Assembly (NCBI GenBank): GCA_036835325.1
Contig: DAITMF010000079.1
Span: 1-10,101, forward strand
Length of the DNA stretch: 10,101 bases
Reading direction: 5' to 3'
Source: CAMCHP01 sp036835325
GTDB taxonomy: Bacteria > Bacteroidota > Bacteroidia > Flavobacteriales_D > Sanyastnellaceae
Both the position numbers and the translations under genes were made by a program. Position 1 is the first letter of the stretch. Each line of letters begins with the position of its first letter. Below the pieces are notes generated by a model. That model had not been told where the DNA came from. It was given only the letters and a program-made list of their open reading frames with translations, and made no database searches. Below are positions 1 through 7,868 of this stretch, piece after piece.

Positions 1-78
1 CAGCTGATTACAGTGATAGCAACGAACCAACTACACTAAAGCGGACATACATTAAGCCTGACGATACCACTGACCGCC

Positions 79-378
79 ATGGCAAAACTGAAAAACATAC
101 ATCCCGGAGAAGTGCTAGCAGAAGAGTTCCTGAATCCGATGCAAATTTCGGCATACCGTTTGGCCAAAGAGACCTTTCTGCCTCAAACGCGCATCTCCGA
201 AATCATCAAAGGGCAACGGCGTATTTCTGCCGACACGGCGCTGCGTTTTTCGCGCTTCTTTGGCACCACAGCCAAGTTCTGGCTCGGTTTGCAAGCCGAA
301 TTCGATTTGGAAGAAGAGCGACTTCGCAACGAGCAACTGCTCAATGCCATTAAGCCCTTCAACGGCAAGGCGGCCTGA
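79..378 (+). CDS. higA: HigA-family antitoxin, XRE-type helix-turn-helix protein
   Basis: The 99-residue product is a DNA-binding antitoxin of the HigA/VapI family. In this family the antitoxin binds and neutralises a RelE-like mRNA-cutting toxin (HigB) and represses its own promoter. Visible marks are IHPGE at residues 7-11, a helix-turn-helix at about 22-63 (ISAYRLAKE, then RISEIIKGQRRISADTALR), and the family ending FWLGLQAEFDL at 67-77. The length is normal for the family. No ribosome binding site precedes the ATG, as is usual in Bacteroidota. HigB normally lies just upstream, but only 78 bases precede this gene. Those bases contain a frame-1 stop at 37-39 and nothing I can recognise as a HigB end, so pairing with a toxin cannot be judged here. 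The family call is firm; function as an antitoxin is inferred. Confidence 0.9.
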   Translation: MAKLKNIHPGEVLAEEFLNPMQISAYRLAKETFLPQTRISEIIKGQRRISADTALRFSRFFGTTAKFWLGLQAEFDLEEERLRNEQLLNAIKPFNGKAA

Positions 379-452
379 AGCAGTCCCATGCTACCCGTGT
401 TATCTCGCTGTAAAGCTTGTGTGAACCACTGAAAAGCAGCGGGGTACTTCCG

Positions 453-460
453 TAGCTTCG
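453..460 (+). promoter_or_regulatory. TAGCTTCG element, -7 box-like, 4 bases before the acyltransferase ATG
   Basis: TAGCTTCG differs at one position from the Bacteroidota -7 consensus TAnnTTTG. It lies four bases before the ATG at 465, so transcription would begin at or next to the start codon and give a nearly leaderless mRNA. No clear TTG -33 element lies 19-21 bases upstream. Similar elements precede the protease and carboxylase genes in this window. Confidence 0.45.
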
Positions 461-464
461 TGGT

Positions 465-1253
465 ATGGCAGCATCGATTCGTGCGTTCATCCGTTTGTTG
501 CTCTTTCCAACGATTACGTTTTTTTGTGCCGTGGCCACCTTGGTCTTACGCGCACTCCGCTTTCGCCACCGCACGGTGTACCGGGTGTTTGCCTTCTGGC
601 GCCGCTCCATGCGCTGGGTTCTCAACATCAAGGTGGTGCAGGAAGGCCGCATTCCGGGTGATGCGTGCATCATCATGGCCAACCACCGCAGCTACCTCGA
701 TGTGGTTATGATTCCGTCGCGCACGCCGCTGGTGTTTGTCGCCAAGGCATCCGTCCGCAAATGGCCCATCATCGGCTGGGGAGGCGATGGCATGAAAACC
801 ATCTGGGTTGACCGCAGTGATGCTGATAGCCGAAAACGCACGCGAAAACGCATCCTGGCGAGAATTCGGCAGCAACTCTCGGTGGTGATTTTCCCTGAAG
901 GGACGACCACCGTAGGCCCCGAACTGCTGCCCTTCAAACCCGGCATGTTTCACGCCGTAGCGGGCGGCATGACGCCCATCGTGCCCGTTGCCATCGAGTA
1001 CGAGAATCCGAACATCGCCTGGGTGGGCGACGATACCTTTATCGGCCATTTTTTGCGCGAATTCGGCGCCCGAAGCACCGAGGTGCGCGTGTGCTTTGGC
1101 GAGCCCATGACCAACGATGACGGTGAGCGCCTCTGCGAGGATGTGCACCAATGGATCAGCGACACCGTTCGTCGCTACCGCGAAGGGTATGATGCATTCA
1201 ATGAGGTCGAGACGCATTCCGCTCCACCTGCAATTCACGAAAATTTTGCGTAA
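465..1253 (+). CDS. Lysophospholipid acyltransferase family protein (PlsC-like 1-acylglycerol-3-phosphate acyltransferase)
   Basis: This 262-residue membrane-associated enzyme probably transfers a fatty acyl group to a lysophospholipid, typically 1-acylglycerol-3-phosphate, in phospholipid synthesis at the inner membrane. The catalytic HX4D motif is intact as NHRSYLD (His74, Asp79). The second block is FVAKASVRKWPIIGW at 91-105, the phosphate-binding motif is FPEGT at 143-147, and the fourth block is PIVPVAIEYE at 171-180. A hydrophobic stretch at about 9-31 should anchor the N terminus. Length and motif order match the PlsC family. Bacteroidota genomes carry several paralogues, so the substrate may instead be an ornithine lipid or another lysolipid, and I give no gene symbol. 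The ATG at 465 is chosen because it yields the anchor and follows the promoter-like element by four bases. Confidence 0.9.
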   Translation: MAASIRAFIRLLLFPTITFFCAVATLVLRALRFRHRTVYRVFAFWRRSMRWVLNIKVVQEGRIPGDACIIMANHRSYLDVVMIPSRTPLVFVAKASVRKWPIIGWGGDGMKTIWVDRSDADSRKRTRKRILARIRQQLSVVIFPEGTTTVGPELLPFKPGMFHAVAGGMTPIVPVAIEYENPNIAWVGDDTFIGHFLREFGARSTEVRVCFGEPMTNDDGERLCEDVHQWISDTVRRYREGYDAFNEVETHSAPPAIHENFA

Positions 1254-1337
1254 GTTCGAAGGTGAAATGCGCAGTACATCCCTATTCAGCAACGATTGAG
1301 ATTGTACTTCGAGATGGTTTGTTGAATTCTGTACATC

Positions 1338-1550
1338 ATGAAGGTTCTACTCGAGATACAAGATGAGAAGGCGGCTTTCGTCCTCGAACTCCTTAACAAC
1401 TTCAAGTTCGTTAAGGCAGAACAGCTCAGCGGGCACAAGGCGCAGGTTTTGGAGGGCTTGGTTGACGCAGTTGCCGAATTGAACGAAGTTAAATCAGGCA
1501 AACAGAAATCGCAGTCATTGTCGTCTTTTCTCGATGAGCTATACTGTTAA
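1338..1550 (+). CDS. Small antitoxin-like protein of the Bacteroidota type, apparently without a working toxin
   Basis: The product is 70 residues. It begins MKVLLEIQDEKAAFVLELLN, continues with FKFVKAEQL, and ends with a charged helical part and SLSSFLDELYC. From memory this plan (MKVLL-I-D-KA-FVLELL, then F-FVKAE, then an acidic helix ending FLDEL) is common in Bacteroidota just upstream of RelE/ParE-family toxins, where it is annotated as hypothetical or as an antitoxin. No ribosome binding site is visible. A TACTTCG string at 1305-1311 could be part of a promoter. The frame overlapping its 3' end begins like the expected toxin but stops after 11 codons, so the gene looks like an orphan antitoxin. 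It is short but plausible as coding; the antitoxin role is inferred from resemblance and from the neighbouring remnant. Confidence 0.7.
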   Translation: MKVLLEIQDEKAAFVLELLNNFKFVKAEQLSGHKAQVLEGLVDAVAELNEVKSGKQKSQSLSSFLDELYC

Positions 1551-1612
1551 AGCGCTCGCCTCTTTTTGAAACCTTCCTTTCCAATTTGACCAATTTTCCG
1601 ATTCGCTATTAA
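1534..1612 (+). pseudogene. Probable remnant of a RelE/ParE-type toxin gene overlapping the antitoxin
   Basis: An ATG at 1534 overlaps the last 17 bases of the antitoxin gene, the usual arrangement for these pairs. It reads MSYTVKALASF and then meets TGA at 1567-1569. Toxins paired with this kind of antitoxin often begin with an MSYxVxxxxSFEKEL-like stretch. The stop follows a run of five T (1563-1567). Removing one T would give SFETFLSNLTNFPIRY before the next stop at 1610-1612, so a single-base insertion in a homopolymer may explain part of the damage. Even then only about 25 residues remain of a toxin that should be near 90-100. The rest of the gene is absent before the next CDS. The similarity is short and from memory. 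Confidence 0.4.
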
Positions 1613-1626
1613 CCACGCATTTCGTG

Positions 1627-1634
1627 TAACTTCG
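1627..1634 (+). promoter_or_regulatory. TAACTTCG element, -7 box-like, upstream of the C25 protease gene
   Basis: TAACTTCG matches the Bacteroidota -7 box TAnnTTTG with one change and matches the elements at 453 and 8293 in its CTTCG core. It lies 10 bases before the alternative GTG start (1645) and 46 bases before the preferred ATG start (1681). No TTG is seen at the expected -33 spacing. Confidence 0.4.
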
Positions 1635-1680
1635 TAATGAACGGGTGAGCATCACTGCCTTAACGAAGCATCTTCGCACT

Positions 1681-4600
1681 ATGCGCGCTGTCTTGGCTTT
1701 TCTTTTTTGGATGGGATGGATGACGCCGCTCATTGCGCAATTCGGCAATGAGTGGGTTGATTACTCCCGTCAGCATTGGCGCTTTCAAACAGCGTCTGAC
1801 CGACTCGTGCGCATCACCTACGACGACCTTGCCGCGGCGGGATTTCCCGTGGCTTCGACCGATCCGGCGACATTGCGCGTGTTTGCGCGCGGTCTCGAGC
1901 AGCGCATCCACTTCCCCGGAGGCGAAGATGGCAGCTTCAACCCCGGCGATTACTTCGAGGTGTACGTCCGCAAAAACAACGGATGGCTCGATGCCGATCT
2001 CTACGTGAATCCATCCGACCAAGCCAACCGGAACTACTCGCTCTTCAACGACACAGCGTCGGTTTTCATCACCACACGCGAAGGAAACGGCCTCCGCACG
2101 CTCATCCATTCGCCCCAAAACACCCCTGACGAACTTACGCCCATCGCGCACATCCGCGCAAGCGCAACCCAAAACTATACCTCCGAATACCTCTTTGGGC
2201 AGCAAGACCCTAACGGCATCGCGCTGCCGTGGTATGAAACCGGTGAGGGCTGGTTCGATACCCGTTTTGGCAAGGGGGCCACGCGCGCGCAGACCATTGC
2301 GCACCCGCAGCTCTACCAAGGTGCTGACGCGGCGCCTGTTGTGTTTCGCGCGGTTTCGGCCAGCGCATCAAATCCCGTTGGCAACTGGCTGAACAACCAC
2401 CACCTGCAAGTGGCGTGGGGAAATCCGCTCAACATCGTCGTCGACACCGTGTACGGCGGCTACCGCGTAAACGATTTTCTCTTCAACGTGCAGCCGCAGC
2501 AGCTGAGTGGGACGAGCACCGTCATCACCCACCGCAGCATCGACGACCTCGGCGTGCCCACCGATTGGCATGCCATTTCGTTCATCAGCATTGAGTACCC
2601 GCGCACGCTCAATTTCACCACCGGCGGCACGCACGAATTGGTGCTGTCGAACTACCCCGCCGGGACGGAAGTCCGCATGGATTTCACCTACGGCAGCGGC
2701 GTGCCCCGCTTGTTTACCCAAGGCGAAGGATTGCCCGTGGAGTGCTTCGTTGAACCGGTCACTGGCGGCTACCGGGCCATCATTCCGGTGCCGGCAAGCG
2801 GTGCGCCGGTGCGCTTGCTTCTGCTCAACGGCAATGCCCATCAACCCGCAGGGAGTATCGCGCCCGTGACCACCACAGGCTTTTTCACGCACTACGCCGC
2901 TGAGCAGCTCGATTCGGCGTTTGTGGTGGTGACCCACCCGTCGCTGCTCAACGCCGCCACCAACTACGCGCTCTACCGGCAAGCCGGTGGAATGGATGTG
3001 CTGGTGGCCGATGTGGAACAGCTGTACATGCAGTACGGCGGCGGTGTGTGGAAGCACCCGGCCGCCATCCGTCGCTTCTGCAACCACCTGTTGAGTACCT
3101 GGGAGTCGCCGCCGTCGCACCTGTTTTTGGTGGGGAAATCCATCCACGAAATGGCCGTTGGTCCGACCGCAGGGGCACGCAACAATGCACAACAGTACGC
3201 CCGCAACCTGGTGCCAAGCATTGGCTTCCCGACCTCTGACATTGTGTTCACGTCGGGTTTGGACGGAACCCTCACCGAGATGGCCATCCCCACCGGACGG
3301 CTCTCTGCCGAGAACGAAACCGCCGTGCTCGCCTACCTCAACAAGGTGGCCGAGTTTGAAAACCAGCCGCCCGCCACGTGGATGAAGCGCATCATGCACT
3401 TCGGCGGAGGAAGCATCAACTTCGAACAGAACCTCTTCCGCAGCTACCTCGACGGTTACCGCGCCATTGCCCAAGACACCTGCTTCGGCGGCGAGGTGTA
3501 CAGCTTTTTCAAAACCACGAGCGACCCCATTCAAATCAACCTCAGCGACTCCATCCAAACCCTGATCAACGGCGGCGTGAGCTTGATGACCTTCTTCGGA
3601 CACGCCAGCAGCACCGGCTTCGACGTCAACATCGACGAACCGTCGTCGTACAGCAACCAAGGCAAGTACCCGCTACTGATCGGCAACAGTTGCTATACGG
3701 GCAACATTCACCTGCCGTCGGCCAACAGCACCAGCGAAGTGTTCACGCTTGAGCCGAATCGGGGTGTGATTGGCTTCATCGCCAAGAGCGACCTCGGCGC
3801 ACCGCAGAACCTGAACATTTGGACGACCAACTTCTACCGCAACCTGTTCCAAAACCACTACGGCCACTCGATTGGCCAGTGCATGCGCTACACCGTTGAA
3901 GACTTTCAGAGCGCGACCATGCCCTTTTTGACGCGCAACACCGCACTTACTTTCGGATTGCATGGCGACCCTGCCTTGGTGCTGAACGCTTTTGAACTTC
4001 CTGATTACGCCGTGCGTGCTGAAGGCATTGTTGTTTCACCGACCGAAGTGAGCGCCGAACTTGAAACCTTCGATGTGAAGGTCGCCGTGGAGAACATCGG
4101 CAAAGCCATCAACCAAACCGTTACGGTTGAGCTGATACGGCACTTGCCCAACGGTACCGATACCACTTTGGTGCAGGAGATTGGTCCGATTTACTTCCGC
4201 GACACCGCCTATTTTGAATTGCCCGTTGACCGCTTGAACGGTGTGGGCTTGAACACCTTTGACGTGTTTGTTGATTTACCGGGGAATGAAGTCGCTGAGC
4301 TCGACGACCTCACCAACAACCGCGTTTTTGGGAAAGAGCTCTTCATCACCAGCGGAAGTTTGGTGCCGGTGTTCCCGTACAACTTTGCCATTCAGCCCGA
4401 GGGCAACCTGACCCTCCACGCCAGCACGGGCAATCCGCTGGCGCCGGTGCGCACCTACCTCATGCAGCTTGATACCGTTGACACCTTTGACAGCAATTTC
4501 ATGCTGCAAACCACGGTGACCCAAGGGGGCGGCGTGGTGAGCTGGGAGAATCCGACGAGTTTTACCAACGATCGCGTGTACTACTGGCGCGTCGCTGCTC

Positions 4601-6714
4601 AGCCCGCCATGGGCGAAGAGCCCGAATGGCGCCTGCACAGCTTCCACTACCTCTCGGGCGAGCGCGGGTGGGGCCAGTCGCACTTCTACCAGTTCCGCAA
4701 CAACGCCTACAACCGCCTATCGTGGAACGAAGACGACGGCCGCTTTGATTTCAGCAGCGGTGAGCGCAGTTTCCGCTGCACCGTGCACGGCAATGCCACC
4801 GGCGGATTCGCCGCCAATGCCACCCGCTACCAAATCGACCTCGACGTGCAAGATTACGCCGGCTGCGGCATCGCACCGGCCATCCATGTCGCAGTGATTG
4901 ACCCCATTACGCTCGCGCCGTGGCTTACGAACTACAACAACCAGTACCCCGAAAACGACTTCGGCAACTTCACCAACTGCACCGAAGCACGTGGGCGTCC
5001 TGAGGCCTACTTCATCTTCCGGCAAGACAACGCCGCCGAGATGGCCGGTTGCTACCAAATGCTGGATGAGGCCGTGCCCGACGGACATTACCTGCTCGTG
5101 TATTCGTGGCGCTACGCCAACTACAACGGTTGGGCCGAGAACGCTCCGGGGTTGGCTCCGCTTTTGGCCTCGTTTGGTTCGGAGCAAATCACCACGGCCC
5201 AAGACAGCGTACCGTTTATCTTTTTTGTCCGCAAAGGATTTCCATCGACGGCCATGGAGCTTTTTGGAGCCAACATCAACGCCGTGCTTGACCTCGAAAC
5301 CACCATCAGCGGCACCTTTGGCATCGGTACAGTGGCCACGCCCGCCTTCGGACCGGCCACCGAGTGGGAATCGCTCCTGTGGTCGTTTGACAGCGAAGTG
5401 GGAGACAGCACCCGCGTGCGTGTTTGGGGTATCCCTCCCTCATCCGGCGAAGCCGAAACCCAATTGAACGACCTGCTTGAAAGCGAGAATGGCTGGCTTG
5501 GACTGGGCGCTGCCGCGGATGCACAGAGTTACCCCATGCTGCGGCTGCAGAGCGAACTGCGCGATGAAGACGGCGCCACGCCCGCGCAACTGCGGTTTTG
5601 GCAACTGCGCAGCGACCACGTGCCCGAATGTGCGCTGAATGCCGCGCGCGGATTTTGGTTCCCTGAAGACACCGTTGGTCGAGGGCAACCCCTGCCCATT
5701 GCGATTGCCATAGACAACATCGGCGAGCGCAGCATGGACAGTTTGCTTGTGCGCTACAGTTTGACCGGCCCCGGGCTCAGCAATGCCACGGTGCTCGACG
5801 TGCGCGGCGACAGTTTGCGGGTGGGAGAGTGGAGGATGGACACCGTGTACATTCCTACCGCTGACCTCGCCGGCGAGTACCGCCTCCGCGTCGAGGCCAA
5901 TCCGCGCGATGCCACAGGCCAACCCGATCAGCCCGAGCAGTACCACGTCAACAACATTTTGGAGCTGCGCTTTGTGGTGGATGTTGACCGGTTGAATCCG
6001 CTGCTGGATGTCACCTTTGACGGACGTCACATCTTGAACGGCGATTTGGTATCGGCGCGGCCGAACATTGTGATCCGGCTCGACGATGAGAATCCGTTCT
6101 TGCTGCTCAACGAACCCTCGGATACGGCGAGTTTCAAACTGTTTATGACCTGGCCCGACGGCCAGCAGCGGCCGGTGTATTTTGCCAACAGCATGGAGGT
6201 GCTGTTTCAGCCCGCCACGGGCAGCGACAACCGCTGTTCGATTGAGTATAGGCCCCTGCTCGACCAAGACGGTAGTTACCGCTTGCTCGTGCAGGCGCGC
6301 GACAAGAGCGGCAATTTGTCAGGTGCAATCGATTTCCGCATTGACTTTGAAGTGTATTCGAAGCCCACGATTACCGAAGTGTTGAACTATCCGAATCCGT
6401 TCAGCACCCGCACCCAGTTTGTGTTCACGGTGACGGGCGCTGAGGCACCTGATGAGGTGTTGATCCGCATCATGACGGTGGCGGGCAATGTGGTGCGCGA
6501 GATCCGAGCCGATGAGTTCGGACCGATCACGGTGGGCCGCAATTTCAGTACGTTTTGGTGGGACGGCACCGACCAGTTTGGCGACCGCTTGGCCAACGGC
6601 GTGTACTTGTACACGGTGAAGGTGCGTTTGCGCGGCGAGGAGTTGGAGTACCGCTCGACGTCGGCGTCGCCGTATTTCCACAACGGCATCGGGAAGATGT
6701 ATTTGCTGCGGTGA
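1681..6714 (+). CDS. porU2: Large secreted C25 (gingipain-family) cysteine protease, PorU2-like putative T9SS sortase
   Basis: This protein of about 1677 residues resembles the putative T9SS sortase PorU2. Such proteins are exported through the Sec system and are thought to process or attach cargo at the cell surface. A signal peptide covers residues 1-19, with likely cleavage before Gln20 (PLIA/QFGNEW). A beta-rich N-terminal region precedes the C25 catalytic domain at about 413-770. The catalytic pair is intact: His641 in FFGHAS and Cys671 in GNSCYTG. Conserved support comes from TGRL at about 538 and HGDPAL from 761. Then follow a CARDB-like Ig domain (about 773-893), an FN3-like domain (about 896-998), a long unrecognised region, a second CARDB-like domain (about 1317-1440), and a FlgD-like C-terminal domain beginning YPNPF at 1570-1574 and ending GKMYLLR. 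An in-frame GTG at 1645 would add 12 residues; ATG is preferred because it gives a cleaner signal peptide. Membership in C25 and T9SS export are clear. PorU2 rather than another C25 protease rests on size, domain order and the C-terminal ending. No other T9SS gene is in the window. Confidence 0.85.
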   Translation: MRAVLAFLFWMGWMTPLIAQFGNEWVDYSRQHWRFQTASDRLVRITYDDLAAAGFPVASTDPATLRVFARGLEQRIHFPGGEDGSFNPGDYFEVYVRKNNGWLDADLYVNPSDQANRNYSLFNDTASVFITTREGNGLRTLIHSPQNTPDELTPIAHIRASATQNYTSEYLFGQQDPNGIALPWYETGEGWFDTRFGKGATRAQTIAHPQLYQGADAAPVVFRAVSASASNPVGNWLNNHHLQVAWGNPLNIVVDTVYGGYRVNDFLFNVQPQQLSGTSTVITHRSIDDLGVPTDWHAISFISIEYPRTLNFTTGGTHELVLSNYPAGTEVRMDFTYGSGVPRLFTQGEGLPVECFVEPVTGGYRAIIPVPASGAPVRLLLLNGNAHQPAGSIAPVTTTGFFTHYAAEQLDSAFVVVTHPSLLNAATNYALYRQAGGMDVLVADVEQLYMQYGGGVWKHPAAIRRFCNHLLSTWESPPSHLFLVGKSIHEMAVGPTAGARNNAQQYARNLVPSIGFPTSDIVFTSGLDGTLTEMAIPTGRLSAENETAVLAYLNKVAEFENQPPATWMKRIMHFGGGSINFEQNLFRSYLDGYRAIAQDTCFGGEVYSFFKTTSDPIQINLSDSIQTLINGGVSLMTFFGHASSTGFDVNIDEPSSYSNQGKYPLLIGNSCYTGNIHLPSANSTSEVFTLEPNRGVIGFIAKSDLGAPQNLNIWTTNFYRNLFQNHYGHSIGQCMRYTVEDFQSATMPFLTRNTALTFGLHGDPALVLNAFELPDYAVRAEGIVVSPTEVSAELETFDVKVAVENIGKAINQTVTVELIRHLPNGTDTTLVQEIGPIYFRDTAYFELPVDRLNGVGLNTFDVFVDLPGNEVAELDDLTNNRVFGKELFITSGSLVPVFPYNFAIQPEGNLTLHASTGNPLAPVRTYLMQLDTVDTFDSNFMLQTTVTQGGGVVSWENPTSFTNDRVYYWRVAAQPAMGEEPEWRLHSFHYLSGERGWGQSHFYQFRNNAYNRLSWNEDDGRFDFSSGERSFRCTVHGNATGGFAANATRYQIDLDVQDYAGCGIAPAIHVAVIDPITLAPWLTNYNNQYPENDFGNFTNCTEARGRPEAYFIFRQDNAAEMAGCYQMLDEAVPDGHYLLVYSWRYANYNGWAENAPGLAPLLASFGSEQITTAQDSVPFIFFVRKGFPSTAMELFGANINAVLDLETTISGTFGIGTVATPAFGPATEWESLLWSFDSEVGDSTRVRVWGIPPSSGEAETQLNDLLESENGWLGLGAAADAQSYPMLRLQSELRDEDGATPAQLRFWQLRSDHVPECALNAARGFWFPEDTVGRGQPLPIAIAIDNIGERSMDSLLVRYSLTGPGLSNATVLDVRGDSLRVGEWRMDTVYIPTADLAGEYRLRVEANPRDATGQPDQPEQYHVNNILELRFVVDVDRLNPLLDVTFDGRHILNGDLVSARPNIVIRLDDENPFLLLNEPSDTASFKLFMTWPDGQQRPVYFANSMEVLFQPATGSDNRCSIEYRPLLDQDGSYRLLVQARDKSGNLSGAIDFRIDFEVYSKPTITEVLNYPNPFSTRTQFVFTVTGAEAPDEVLIRIMTVAGNVVREIRADEFGPITVGRNFSTFWWDGTDQFGDRLANGVYLYTVKVRLRGEELEYRSTSASPYFHNGIGKMYLLR

Positions 6715-7163
6715 GGGAGGAGCCATTTTGCTTTTTTTTGTAGCATTATTTGTGGGAAATCGCTAATGGAAAAAGCAAATTGCCCATTTGGAAAATGCCT
6801 TTGTCGCAAACGATGGTATCGAGGTTGGCTTTCAGAACAACATTCCCTTGTGGCTTTTAGGTTTTCTTTATTGAGCGCGTCCGGGTGAAACTCAAGCTGG
6901 TTTGTTTACATCGAGCAGGGCGGCAATGGAGTTCTTCAGTTTGGGTAAGAAGTATTCTGCTTCGACGTGAAAGATCGAATAAGCACGCCGCCAATGACGA
7001 AGCGATCTTGAATGCGCAAAAAGGCTCCGAGAGTTCCTGTGGCAGAGGATGCATTAAGGTTGGAGAATATGCGAATGAGTGTTCTTGATATGGTGTGGTT
7101 GCAGATGAACTTAGTTGTTTTTAGGAGATATCTGTCTGGTATTGTGTACTTGTTTGGGTAAAG
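6715..7163. other. Intergenic stretch without an intact gene
   Basis: This AT-richer stretch has no full-length gene on either strand. It begins with a run of eight T at 6732-6739, close after the protease stop, but no strong hairpin precedes it, so a terminator there is doubtful. Short plus-strand ORFs look like noise. Protein-like minus-strand segments are described separately as a possible decayed gene. Confidence 0.6.
6746..7020 (-). pseudogene. Possible frameshifted gene remnant of unknown family
   Basis: Three overlapping minus-strand frames read like successive parts of one protein. The first, upstream on that strand, includes FLRIQDRFVIGGVLIRSF and stops at 6936-6938. The second includes YFLPKLKNSIAALLDVNKPA and stops at 6892-6894. 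A third frame adds LEFHPDALNKENLKATRE near 6846-6896. A last open segment includes NVVLKANLDTIVCDKGIFQM and ends at a TAA at 6746-6748. Joining them needs two or three frameshifts, as in a decayed gene or a frameshift-ridden region. I do not recognise the family, no good start codon is visible, and chance protein-like segments cannot be excluded. Confidence 0.3.
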
Positions 7164-7190
7164 AAAAAGGCCACCGAAGGCAGCCTTTTC
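7164..7190 (-). terminator. Rho-independent terminator of the minus-strand membrane protein gene
   Basis: Read on the minus strand, AAAAGGCTGCC (7189-7179) pairs with GGTGGCCTTTT (7175-7165). The result is an 11-bp stem with two G-U wobbles and a 3-base TTC loop, followed by TTTTTCTTT. It begins about 20 bases past the stop codon of the gene at 7211-7660. On the plus strand the two wobble positions become mismatches, so the minus-strand direction is favoured. Confidence 0.75.
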
Positions 7191-7199
7191 CTATATAGG
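7190..7199. repeat. 10-bp perfect palindrome CCTATATAGG
   Basis: CCTATATAGG is its own reverse complement and is followed on the plus strand by six T (7200-7205). It sits between the membrane protein stop codon and its terminator. It has no loop and may be only part of an extended terminator region; no function is assigned. Confidence 0.4.
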
Positions 7200-7210
7200 T
7201 TTTTTCAGAA

Positions 7211-7660
7211 TCAGTGCTGGCTTACAAACACCATGGCTTGACCGAATCCTTGCGCGCACAGAATAAGATAAGCCGTGAGCAGCAAATTCGGTTGAGTGGA
7301 GGTTTGCGGTTCATCCTTTTTCTTCCCGTTTAAGTGCAGGTAGGTGACGGCAGCCATCAGAATGAGCGCCAATCCACTAAAAACTTCAGTCATTGACTTG
7401 AATGTTGGTACTTCCGGTCTGCCTACGTGGAGGGAAACTACAACAAGTGCGCCGCAGCAAACGATGAGTTGCACGATGAGTAGAGCATCCTTGATGCCGG
7501 TAACCGGTCGTTTGAATAGCCAAGTGCTCTTAACAATAGCGAAGAACATTGCGCCACAGAGAACGACCCCGGATATAGCTCGTGTAAGTGGCCAGTTTGT
7601 CAGCGGTAAGACAGCGACCAAAGAAAGAAATGCCAAAAACGAGAGGAGGGTTTTGTTCAT
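7211..7660 (-). CDS. Small multi-pass membrane protein of unknown function
   Basis: The 149-residue product is very hydrophobic, with likely membrane segments at about residues 4-20, 29-45, 58-77, 91-110 and 125-146. A short charged polar loop (NGKKKDEPQTSTQ) lies before the last segment. I recognise no family motif and no catalytic residues. An in-frame ATG 54 bases further upstream (7714) would add 18 polar residues; the ATG at 7660 is preferred because the first membrane segment follows it directly (MNKTLLSFLAFL). It is alone on the minus strand and has its own terminator, so it is probably a single-gene unit. The first segment could act as an uncleaved signal anchor or a signal peptide. 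Coding is likely given the consistent membrane pattern across the full length and the well-placed terminator. Confidence 0.75.
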   Translation of the reverse strand: MNKTLLSFLAFLSLVAVLPLTNWPLTRAISGVVLCGAMFFAIVKSTWLFKRPVTGIKDALLIVQLIVCCGALVVVSLHVGRPEVPTFKSMTEVFSGLALILMAAVTYLHLNGKKKDEPQTSTQPNLLLTAYLILCAQGFGQAMVFVSQH

Positions 7661-7868
7661 GGTTGAAGTGATTTTCTTAGATAAATTTATTGGTTTTTGA
7701 CTGTTTTGCGGCACAGTATTTTTACGGTTTCTAACTCAAGGGCGATTCCGGGCGATTTTCTACTTCGTAGGATGGTTCGACCTCACAACCCTCGATTTCC
7801 GATTGAAAGTGAGCGGGTAAGCCCGGTTTCGTGAAAAACGAATCGGATTTACATTCCAAAGCATGGCG

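Noticed and set aside
1..39. Possible 3' end of a HigB toxin gene upstream of higA
   Set aside because: Only 12 codons before a frame-1 stop are available and they do not match the usual HigB ending; not enough sequence to support it.
2368..3660. Long minus-strand open frame of 430 codons inside the protease gene
   Set aside because: It is antisense to a well-supported C25 catalytic domain in GC-rich DNA, and its histidine- and valine-rich translation is typical of a shadow frame.
5440..6267. Minus-strand open frame of 275 codons inside the protease gene
   Set aside because: It lies opposite the conserved Ig-like part of the protease and has shadow-frame composition.
6721..6740. Terminator of the protease gene at the run of eight T
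   Set aside because: Only a 3-bp AGC/GCT stem can be drawn before the T-run, too weak to call.
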